Assembly: GCA_017466965.1 (NCBI GenBank)
Contig: JAFTTD010000140.1
Location: 1-8,303 of the forward strand
Reading direction: 5' to 3'
Source: Bacteroidaceae bacterium
Lineage (GTDB): Bacteria; Bacteroidota; Bacteroidia; Bacteroidales; Bacteroidaceae
Length of the DNA: 8,303 nucleotides
Shown: piece by piece, positions 1 through 5,603 of the stretch
Layout: every line of letters begins with the position of its first letter
How positions within the stretch are numbered: the stretch's first letter is position 1
Notes under the pieces: generated by a model
Database searches by the model: none
Told to the model about the DNA's origin: nothing
What the model saw: the letters and a program-made list of their open reading frames with translations, nothing else
Made by a program: the position numbers and the translations under genes

Positions 1-2
1 AT

Positions 3-551
3 GCAAAACAGAATATAGAGAATATCCCCTTGTCTATGGTGGTTTTCATTCTGATGGCTATTAGCGTTGTAAAAGAGTCTGGATTCCTTGCGCGCCTTTT
101 CACTGTTAAACATTCATTTTCATTAAAACAAAGGCGGGCTATGTATGTAGTTCTGATAACAACTGTTTTATATGTGCTGACTATTGCAGTAATATCTATG
201 ATGAGTAGGGGAATCTTATATGGCACTTTTGGTGATTTTTATAATTCTCCGATGTATAAAGGATGGATTCTGCTGTTGTTATTCTTATTCTACATACAAG
301 GTAATCTATATGGATGCATGTCCGGACGTTTTGCTTCCTTCATGGATGTAGCGGAGGCACATGCTAAGTTGCTTGTAAATGTTCGGCATTATTTTCTAAC
401 AGCTATTTGTGGCTCTATATTTATGTGTACAATTGAATATACTAGGGTTTTGTCTGTTTTTGATAATTATGAAATTTTAATAGCTGTGTTGCATTTTGTT
501 ATTTATTATGTGCTTCTTCTTATGCATGTTTTGTTTCAGTCTCCACAATAA
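3..551 (+). CDS. Multi-pass membrane protein of unknown function, 3' part
   Basis: I do not recognise this protein. The frame is open from base 3, so the gene probably begins upstream of the window; 182 residues are visible. TTG at 30 and ATG at 36 could be internal starts, but nothing such as a promoter box or Shine-Dalgarno sequence favours them. Counting from base 3, hydrophobic stretches that look like membrane segments lie near residues 10-24, 48-67, 87-102, 130-146 and 157-177. They are separated by short basic or polar loops, such as the KQRR loop just before the second segment. There are no catalytic motifs, soluble domain or signal peptide to suggest a role. It ends with TAA at 549-551 and faces the convergent spt gene across a strong hairpin. 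It is a real coding region by length and hydrophobic pattern; its function is open. Confidence 0.7.
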   Translation, partial: AKQNIENIPLSMVVFILMAISVVKESGFLARLFTVKHSFSLKQRRAMYVVLITTVLYVLTIAVISMMSRGILYGTFGDFYNSPMYKGWILLLLFLFYIQGNLYGCMSGRFASFMDVAEAHAKLLVNVRHYFLTAICGSIFMCTIEYTRVLSVFDNYEILIAVLHFVIYYVLLLMHVLFQSPQ

Positions 552-604
552 GGGCCAATAGAGTGTATATTGTATTCGTGCTTCAAATAGTTTGCATATA
601 AATA

Positions 605-656
605 AAGAGAAACGATATTATGTTATTACTTGGTTAATCATAATATCGTTTCTCTT
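605..656. terminator. Bidirectional hairpin terminator between convergent genes
   Basis: Bases 605-622 and 639-656 form a perfect 18-bp inverted repeat around a 16-base loop. The right arm runs into T-rich sequence on the + strand, and the left arm is preceded by A-rich sequence, so U-rich tails would follow the stem in both directions. It lies about 50 bases after the membrane protein stop and about 40 bases after the spt stop. A shared intrinsic terminator is the natural reading. The stem is AT-rich apart from a short central GC portion, so termination strength is inferred. Confidence 0.75.
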
Positions 657-692
657 ATTATTTGATAGTATTGTATTATTTCAATCAGTTTT

Positions 693-986
693 TTATTTTA
701 ATAATCCTAATTGTTTGAAACTGTCAACAAGTATAGATACACATTTGTCAACTTGTTCGTGAGTATGTGTGGCCATCAATGCTACTCTGACAAGAGTGTC
801 TTGCGGTGCACATGCAGGAGGAATAACTGGATTAATAAACACACCTTTATCAAAAGCTAACTTTGTTACTTCGAAAGTTTTAGCTGCATCACGAACATAA
901 AGCGGAATAATAGGGCTTTCTGTATCCCCAATTTCAAATCCAGCTTCTTTGAACTGTTTCAAAGCATAGTTTGTTACATTCCACAA
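693..986 (-). pseudogene. spt: Spt C-terminal fragment beyond the nonsense codon
   Basis: This 97-codon stretch is in frame with the upstream part and matches the Spt C-terminal domain: TNYALKQF, then SPIIPLYVRD, then FINPVIPPACAPQ and LVRVALMATHT, where Arg365 of the full frame is the likely carboxylate-binding residue. The only nearby initiation codon is a TTG at 986-984, with no ribosome binding site. It is unlikely to be made on its own, and its preservation suggests the stop is recent or artefactual. Confidence 0.6.
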
Positions 987-1004
987 GTTTTCCTGACGTT
1001 CTGG

Positions 1005-1007
1005 CTA
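1005..1007 (-). other. In-frame amber codon disrupting spt
   Basis: The + strand reads CTA, which is TAG on the coding strand. It sits between codons for ...RIMKA and PERQENLW. A single base change from GAG (Glu), CAG (Gln) or AAG (Lys) would create it; Glu fits the family best from memory. Confidence 0.85.
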
Positions 1008-1880
1008 AGCCTTCATAATTCTTAATGCTTCCATCGCTGCTGCAGTAGCGGCAGGTGTGTTACTTGCACTGAAGATGTATGTACGTGAAGTATGACGAAG
1101 CCAATTGATTGTATCTTTGTCTGCAGCAATAAATCCTCCGATAGAAGCGAGAGACTTACTGAAAGTACCCATGATTAAGTCAACATCATCAGTCACGCCA
1201 AAATGGTCGCAAGTACCTCTACCACATCTACCAAACACACCTAATCCGTGTGCCTCGTCAACCATCAGACTTGCATTGTACTTATTCTTTAATTCTACAA
1301 TTTCAGGCAATTTTGCCAAATCACCTTCCATAGAGAACAAACCATCAGTAACTATCAGTTTGATGGCATCAGGACGACATCTTTCAAGACAACGCTCCAG
1401 ATCCTCCATGTCATTGTGCTTGTAATGTAAGAATGTTGAATAAGATAGACGACGGCCGTCAACAATAGATGCATGATCTCTATCATCACCAAGTATGTAG
1501 TCGTTTCTTCCTGTCAAACATGATACAACACCTGCGTTAACAGTAAAACCAGTAGAATAGACTAGTGCTTCTTCTTTTCCAACAAACTCGGCCAGTTCGT
1601 TTTCAAGTTGGATATGAAGGTCTAATGTTCCATTAAGGAATCTTGATCCAGCGCATCCTGTTCCATACTTTTTAATAGCATTTATGGCTGCATCTACGAT
1701 ACGCTTGTCGTATGTAAGTCCCATATATGAATTAGAACCGAACATCAGCACTTTTTTGCCACTCATTATTACTTCTGTATCCTGGTGGCTGTCAATTTCT
1801 CTAAAGTAAGGATAGATTCCCAATTCCATGTACTTTTGTGGTTCTCTAAACTTACTTAATTTTTCTTGTAATAAACCCAT
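1005..1880 (-). CDS. spt: Spt N-terminal fragment (291 aa), as translated
   Basis: This is the product expected if the TAG is obeyed. It contains the N-terminal arm and almost all of the large PLP-binding domain, including His136, Asp208, His211 and Lys242. It lacks the C-terminal small domain, with the conserved LVRVALMATHT segment whose arginine is expected to bind the substrate carboxylate. In the fold-type I family the active site sits at a dimer interface built partly from that domain, so the fragment is predicted to be inactive. Confidence 0.7.
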   Translation of the reverse strand: MGLLQEKLSKFREPQKYMELGIYPYFREIDSHQDTEVIMSGKKVLMFGSNSYMGLTYDKRIVDAAINAIKKYGTGCAGSRFLNGTLDLHIQLENELAEFVGKEEALVYSTGFTVNAGVVSCLTGRNDYILGDDRDHASIVDGRRLSYSTFLHYKHNDMEDLERCLERCRPDAIKLIVTDGLFSMEGDLAKLPEIVELKNKYNASLMVDEAHGLGVFGRCGRGTCDHFGVTDDVDLIMGTFSKSLASIGGFIAADKDTINWLRHTSRTYIFSASNTPAATAAAMEALRIMKA

Positions 1881-1992
1881 ATTGTAATTAGTGACTTCGC
1901 TATGTTTCCATAATTATTATGAAATCAATGCAGAGCTTCACTTTTTAGTTATTAATTACTATATATTCGACTGTTAATTTCTTAACGGTCTG

Positions 1993-2000
1993 CAAATTTA
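1993..2000 (-). promoter_or_regulatory. Candidate -7 promoter box for spt
   Basis: On the minus strand this reads TAAATTTG, a full match to the Bacteroidetes -7 consensus TAnnTTTG. It lies inside a 12-mer (1991-2002) that recurs exactly at 3544-3555 ahead of rarA. It would start transcription roughly 105 bases before the spt ATG. I see no clean TTTG -33 element at the expected 19-21 base spacing. An A8 run at 2035-2042 sits about where an AT-rich upstream element could lie. Confidence 0.5.
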
Positions 2001-2102
2001 ATAAAAATATAGTTTAGACATCATCTTTTTATACAAAAAAAACAAGATTGTGCATAATTTGATGTCTTATAGGATTATGTTATAGTCGTTTTTGCTAAAA
2101 GC

Positions 2103-2134
2103 TTTTTACATTTACTAAACTAATAATGTAAAAA
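2103..2134 (-). terminator. Possible rarA terminator hairpin
   Basis: Bases 2103-2112 and 2125-2134 form a perfect 10-bp inverted repeat with a 12-base loop, about 120 bases beyond the rarA stop. The stem is nearly all A-T and the following minus-strand sequence is only moderately T-rich. It is therefore a weak intrinsic terminator candidate rather than a clear one. Confidence 0.3.
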
Positions 2135-2186
2135 TCAACATGTATAAATATGTTAATAAAAACAGTTATAAATAGTATTAGTTTAG
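2115..2186. repeat. Long-range 11-nt inverted repeat overlapping the hairpin loop
   Basis: Bases 2115-2125 and 2176-2186 are perfect reverse complements separated by 50 bases. The left arm covers most of the loop of the 2103-2134 hairpin, so the two folds would compete in an RNA. Significance is uncertain in such AT-rich sequence. Confidence 0.4.
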
Positions 2187-2252
2187 CCGAAATATTAAAA
2201 CATCATATTCAAATACTTATAGATTACAAATCCTCTTTTGAATTTCAATTTA

Positions 2253-3512
2253 CTAATTTTCCTTTCCATTCATATACAGACTTATTTTCTGTTCCTGCTG
2301 ATTGTTCTGAGGTCGATAAAACACAGTGTTGACAGCTTCATCAGGCAAATACTGTTGCGCAACATAATGGTCCGGATAATCATGTGGATATTTATATTCT
2401 GTTCCATATCCAAGAGAGTGCATGAGTTCAGTAGGAGCATTTCTCAAATGAAGCGGAACAGAAAGATCACCTGTTTTTCTGACATAATTAAGTGCATCAT
2501 TAATCGCCATGTATGCTGAGTTGCTCTTTGGACTTGTAGCAAGATAGATTGTTGCTTCAGACAACGGAATGCGACCTTCTGGCATGCCTATCTTACTGAC
2601 TGCTTCAAAAGCAGACTGTGCAAGAAGAAGCGCGTTGGGATTAGCAAGACCTATATCCTCTGATGCAGATATAATTAGGCGACGTGCTATGAAAAGTGGA
2701 TCCTCCCCTGCTTCTATCATACGGGCAAGCCAATATACGGCGGCCTGTGGACTACTACCTCTTATACTTTTTATGAATGCTGATATGAGGTCGTAATGCA
2801 ATTCACCTCCCTTATCAAAAGCCGCCGCATTGTGCTGCAGAGTATCAACAACAAGACTATCTGTTATCTCCACTGATTCATCTTCCTGTGTGGCATCAGC
2901 AACAAGTTCAAGAATATTGAGCAACTTACGAGCATCACCTCCACTGTATCTCAAAATAGCAGCAGTATCACGCACACGGATATTTCTTTCACGGAGTTGC
3001 GAATCACGATGAAGCGCACTTTGAATGAGATTTTGCAAATCAGCTTCATTAAGAGGATTAAGCACATACACTTGACATCGACTAAGAAGCGGACGTATGA
3101 CTTCGAAAGAGGGGTTTTCAGTTGTTGCTCCAATGAGAGTAACAATCCCCTGCTCTACGGCTGCAAGCAGAGAATCTTGCTGGGATTTTGAGAACCGATG
3201 TATCTCATCTATAAAAAGTATAGGATTGGGGCTATTGAAAAAACGGCTAGACTTTGCTTTTTCAATAACATCACGAACATCACGTACTCCTGAGGTGACT
3301 GCACTAAGAGTAAAAAACGGTACCTGAAGACTACGGGCAATGATGTTTGCCAAAGTGGTCTTCCCCACCCCAGGCGGTCCCCATAATATGAAAGATGAAA
3401 GGCGGCGTTGTTCTATCATCCGCCTGATAACAGCTCCAGGACCAACCAGATGGGCCTGGCCTATATATTCGTCGAGTGTCTGAGGACGTAGTCTTTCTGC
3501 TAAGGGTTGCAT
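2253..3512 (-). CDS. rarA: Replication-associated recombination protein A (RarA/MgsA), AAA+ ATPase
   Basis: RarA (MgsA; Mgs1/WRNIP1 in eukaryotes) is a cytoplasmic, clamp-loader-like AAA+ ATPase that acts at stalled or collapsed replication forks with SSB. The 419-residue protein has the family's usual length. It shows Walker A GPPGVGKTT (45-53), Walker B LFIDEIHR (99-106), sensor 1 GATTENPS (128-135), an arginine-finger candidate in LLSRC (Arg145), sensor 2 GGDARK (191-196), and then the family C-terminal tetramerisation region, including ASEDIGLANP and the PLHLRNAPT stretch. I chose ATG 3512-3510 because MQPLAERLRP is the conserved N-terminus. The frame extends to 3653, but that extension is hydrophobic, unlike the family, and the candidate promoter lies inside it. 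The gene ends in tandem stops, TAG then TAA. It is divergent from the glycosyltransferase-addAB unit and shares its upstream region. No defect is visible. Confidence 0.93.
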   Translation of the reverse strand: MQPLAERLRPQTLDEYIGQAHLVGPGAVIRRMIEQRRLSSFILWGPPGVGKTTLANIIARSLQVPFFTLSAVTSGVRDVRDVIEKAKSSRFFNSPNPILFIDEIHRFSKSQQDSLLAAVEQGIVTLIGATTENPSFEVIRPLLSRCQVYVLNPLNEADLQNLIQSALHRDSQLRERNIRVRDTAAILRYSGGDARKLLNILELVADATQEDESVEITDSLVVDTLQHNAAAFDKGGELHYDLISAFIKSIRGSSPQAAVYWLARMIEAGEDPLFIARRLIISASEDIGLANPNALLLAQSAFEAVSKIGMPEGRIPLSEATIYLATSPKSNSAYMAINDALNYVRKTGDLSVPLHLRNAPTELMHSLGYGTEYKYPHDYPDHYVAQQYLPDEAVNTVFYRPQNNQQEQKISLYMNGKEN

Positions 3513-3545
3513 AAGCAATAAAGAAAGTTTATGTATATATGTATG

Positions 3546-3553
3546 CAAATTTA
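3546..3553 (-). promoter_or_regulatory. Candidate -7 promoter box for rarA
   Basis: The minus strand reads TAAATTTG, a full match to the Bacteroidetes -7 consensus, within the same 12-mer found upstream of spt. It lies 33 bases before the rarA ATG, giving a leader of about 25-30 bases. This placement supports the shorter rarA start. No canonical -33 element is visible at standard spacing. Confidence 0.5.
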
Positions 3554-3596
3554 ATGATTTTATTTGTACTTGGATAATTGTATTGATTAAAATGCT

Positions 3597-3604
3597 TAAA
3601 TTTG
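3597..3604 (+). promoter_or_regulatory. Candidate -7 promoter box for the glycosyltransferase-addAB unit
   Basis: The + strand reads TAAATTTG, matching the Bacteroidetes -7 consensus and mirroring the rarA box 42 bases away. TTG triplets at 3570-3572 and 3578-3580 are possible -33 partners, but their spacings (24 and 16) are outside the usual 19-21. The predicted leader is about 105 bases long and contains a tandem repeat. Confidence 0.42.
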
Positions 3605-3655
3605 TGGATGAAGATTCCATAATAACGACAAGGAATAAGAAAACTAATTCCATAT

Positions 3656-3675
3656 CTTATTAGAACTTATTAGAA
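3656..3675. repeat. Perfect 10-bp tandem duplication in the glycosyltransferase leader
   Basis: CTTATTAGAA occurs twice head to tail (3656-3665 and 3666-3675). The pair is bracketed by an 8-nt inverted repeat, 3643-3650 with 3673-3680. It lies 40-59 bases before the glycosyltransferase ATG. It could be a replication-slippage duplication or a repeated binding site one helical turn apart; the sequence alone does not decide. Confidence 0.6.
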
Positions 3676-3714
3676 TTAGTATCAATATTCTTAATAACAA
3701 AATATATAAAACGC

Positions 3715-4599
3715 ATGCTTTCTATTCTGATTTCTTGCTACAACTACGATTGCAGAAGTATTGCACACGAACTTAGTATCCAATGCGAGCACTTAAACGA
3801 AAAATGCGAAATTATTGTAGGTGATGACGCTTCTCCTAATTCTGATTTTGTAACACTAAATTCCGAAATCAACGGATATCCTTATTGTAGATACGAGGTG
3901 AACGAGTATAATTTAGGACGGGCGGCTCACCGTAATTCTATGGCAAAAAAAGCAAAAGGCGAATGGCTGTTGTTCATAGACTGCGATTCTGAAGTTTGTG
4001 ACACTCTGTTTCTGACACGTTACCTAAAGAATCAAACTCATGATGTGGTCTGCGGAGGCCTTTGTACACCAGACATAAATCCATGCCCCAAAGCTACTCT
4101 GAGATATAAGTATGAGCGAGAGGCAGACAAGCACCGGTCGGCAAACGAACGCAATATGCATCCTTATATGCATCTTACCTTTTTCAACTTAATGATTAGA
4201 AAAGATGTGTTTATGCAAATAAAACTCGATGAAAACTGTCGTGAATACGGATATGAAGACGCCTTGTTTGGTGTTGAATTAAATTCAAGAAACATTGCCA
4301 TATCACACATAGACAATCCACTTATGCATGTAGGATTAGAGCCAAACGATGTATTTCTTGATAAATCAGAAACAGCCTTACGCACACTCAGCAAACTTAA
4401 CGGAAAAATGAAGAACTACAGCCATGTTGAGAATGCCGCTTTGAAACTGTCAAGTTACAGTTTAGATAAAATTTATATTTATTTCTATAATACAACAAAA
4501 AGAATGATGAGGAAAAACTTACTTGGAAAGAATCCATCGCTTTTTGTTTTTTCACTTTATAAATTGGGCTATTACTTATGTCTGAGCAAGAACAAATGA
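3715..4599 (+). CDS. Family 2 (GT-A) glycosyltransferase
   Basis: This is a 294-residue inverting-type glycosyltransferase with the GT-A nucleotide-sugar fold. Visible elements are the opening beta-strand SILISCYN (3-10), the nucleotide-binding GDDASP (36-41), NLGRAAHRN (66-74), the metal-binding DxD equivalent FIDCDSEV with Asp89 and Asp91 (87-94), and the catalytic-base region GYEDALFG (179-186), followed by the IDNPLMHVGLE stretch (199-209). The C-terminus ends with LYKLGY (281-286) and a basic tail. It resembles a GT2 group I recall from Bacteroidales with the same NxGRAAxRN and LYKLGY signatures; acceptor and sugar are unknown. There is no signal peptide or clear membrane anchor, so it probably works at the cytoplasmic face on a lipid-linked or surface glycan. 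Start is ATG 3715, with no upstream alternative and no Shine-Dalgarno. Its stop overlaps the start of addA, indicating cotranscription. A sugar transferase ahead of a DNA-repair pair makes no obvious functional sense. Confidence 0.85.
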   Translation: MLSILISCYNYDCRSIAHELSIQCEHLNEKCEIIVGDDASPNSDFVTLNSEINGYPYCRYEVNEYNLGRAAHRNSMAKKAKGEWLLFIDCDSEVCDTLFLTRYLKNQTHDVVCGGLCTPDINPCPKATLRYKYEREADKHRSANERNMHPYMHLTFFNLMIRKDVFMQIKLDENCREYGYEDALFGVELNSRNIAISHIDNPLMHVGLEPNDVFLDKSETALRTLSKLNGKMKNYSHVENAALKLSSYSLDKIYIYFYNTTKRMMRKNLLGKNPSLFVFSLYKLGYYLCLSKNK

Positions 4600-5549
4600 A
4601 ACAACCTTTGAAAGTTTACAAAGCTTCCGCCGGAAGTGGAAAGACCTTCACGTTAGCTATAGAATTCATCAAACTACTAATATCCAATCCTCTGGACTAC
4701 AAGCACATACTCGCAGTAACTTTTACAAACAAAGCTACAGCAGAGATGAAAACACGCATTCTTAGTCAACTATACGGAATAGCTCATTCACTAACTGAAT
4801 CTGACGTTTATTATAATGAAATAGCAAACAGCGAGGAGTCAAAAAAAGGCCATTGGACCGAAACATTCATAAGAGAAAGGGCTTCTATGGCTCTTTCGCT
4901 TATAACACATGACTACAGTCGTTTCAGAATTGAAACTATAGATTCATTTTTCCAATCAATAATTAGAGACCTTGCGCACGAACTTGATTTGACAGCAAAC
5001 TTGAAGTTAGACCTTAACGACAACGAAGTTCTTGAGGAAGCAGTAAAAACGATAATTAACAACTTAGCAGAAGGAAGCGACACATTCATAATGTTAAGCA
5101 AATTCGTAAACGAAAATATAGAAAACCTCAAAAATTGGGACATAAGAAGCGAAATGTCTAATTTCGGCAAGAACATCTTCAATGAACAATTTATTGACAA
5201 AGGAGCAGAAATAAAGGAAAAGGTGTGCAACAGAAAATTCCTCAAAGAGTACCAAAAGGACATTCTAACACTAAGAGACAACTCTTTAAAAAAGATTCTT
5301 GATTTAGGGAAACGACTTATCGCAATTTGCGATGACCAAGGCTACCAAATGGAGGACTTCGCTGGTAAGAGTAAAGGAATATATGCTTTCTTCGAAAAAA
5401 TAGCACAAGGACAAATTCCAAACATAACAGCCACAGTGGAAAAATGCCTACATAGTTCTGAAGCTTGGAGTAAGACTAAAGGCATTATCGACCTCGCCAA
5501 CAAAGAACTGATTACTATTTTAGCAGAAACAGCGAAGAGTATCAGATAA
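4578..5549 (+). CDS. addA: AddA N-terminal fragment (323 aa): P-loop and 1B region only
   Basis: This is the product expected if TAA at 5547-5549 terminates translation. It has Walker A (Lys22, Thr23), motif Ia and a TIDSFFQ segment near residues 118-124, then a charged helical region that fits domain 1B of superfamily 1 helicases. It lacks motif II and everything after it, so it cannot hydrolyse ATP productively, unwind DNA or cut it. Confidence 0.65.
   Translation: MSEQEQMKQPLKVYKASAGSGKTFTLAIEFIKLLISNPLDYKHILAVTFTNKATAEMKTRILSQLYGIAHSLTESDVYYNEIANSEESKKGHWTETFIRERASMALSLITHDYSRFRIETIDSFFQSIIRDLAHELDLTANLKLDLNDNEVLEEAVKTIINNLAEGSDTFIMLSKFVNENIENLKNWDIRSEMSNFGKNIFNEQFIDKGAEIKEKVCNRKFLKEYQKDILTLRDNSLKKILDLGKRLIAICDDQGYQMEDFAGKSKGIYAFFEKIAQGQIPNITATVEKCLHSSEAWSKTKGIIDLANKELITILAETAKSIR
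5547..5549 (+). other. In-frame ochre codon disrupting addA
   Basis: TAA separates ...AETAKSIR from YNKQNATVNA in one continuous frame (4578 and 5601 are in phase). A single base change from CAA, GAA or AAA would produce it. It lies in the poorly conserved 1B region, so the original residue cannot be deduced here. Confidence 0.85.
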
Positions 5550-5603
5550 TACAACAAACAGAACGCAACAGTAAACGCAATAAAACAGCACATAAACCAC
5601 TTG

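Larger units (their letters stand above)
693..1880 (-). pseudogene. spt: Serine palmitoyltransferase, interrupted by in-frame TAG at codon 292
   Basis: Serine palmitoyltransferase is a PLP-dependent alpha-oxoamine synthase. It condenses L-serine with a long-chain acyl-CoA to give 3-ketosphinganine, the first committed step of Bacteroidetes sphingolipid synthesis. The whole frame has 395 codons, close to the usual family length. It starts at ATG 1880-1878 with the family-typical N-terminus MGLLQEKLSKF. Visible landmarks are the GTGCAGSRFLNGT segment (73-85), DRDHAS with the PLP-stacking His136, DEAH (208-211) with PLP-contacting Asp and His, and GTFSKS with the Schiff-base Lys242. Codon 292 is TAG. 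The same frame then continues with PERQENLW and the full C-terminal domain up to TAA, with no frameshift. Related proteins, as I remember them, have Glu just before PERxExLW, so GAG to TAG would explain the stop. There is no other inactivating change. A KBL or AONS paralogue is less likely given the close resemblance to Bacteroidetes Spt. Confidence 0.85.
1881..2252. other. AT-rich spt-rarA intergenic region
   Basis: This 372-base gap between the spt start and the rarA stop contains no convincing gene. It holds the candidate spt promoter (1993-2000); a near-palindrome in the spt leader centred near 1914; an 8-nt inverted repeat (2016-2023 with 2060-2067) just upstream of the promoter; an A8 run; and two overlapping inverted repeats between 2103 and 2186. 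No riboswitch or structured RNA family was recognised. Inverted repeats this short arise easily by chance in AT-rich DNA. Confidence 0.5.

Noticed and set aside
605..656. Transposon end or repetitive extragenic element
   Set aside because: It is a single copy in the window with no target-site duplication or nearby transposase, and its position between convergent stops is fully explained by a terminator.
1105..1425. 106-codon + strand frame antisense to spt
   Set aside because: It lies wholly within the well-supported spt frame and its translation has no recognisable features.
1905..1923. Near-palindrome in the spt leader as an operator
   Set aside because: Perfect symmetry is only 6 bp per arm with A/T content close to background, so it is readily explained by chance.
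2150..2519. Small + strand reading frames over the rarA 3' end and the adjacent gap
   Set aside because: They are mostly antisense to rarA, have no family motifs and no promoter or ribosome binding site, and look like chance frames.
3513..3653. N-terminal extension of rarA to the upstream ATG at 3653
   Set aside because: The extra 47 residues are hydrophobic and unlike RarA, the conserved N-terminus begins at 3512, and the TAAATTTG promoter box lies inside the extension.
1005..5549. Alternative genetic code with reassigned stop codons
   Set aside because: One internal stop is TAG and the other TAA, while TAG ends rarA and TAA ends the membrane protein, spt and addA at family-appropriate lengths. 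Reassignment of both would make those normal ends inexplicable.
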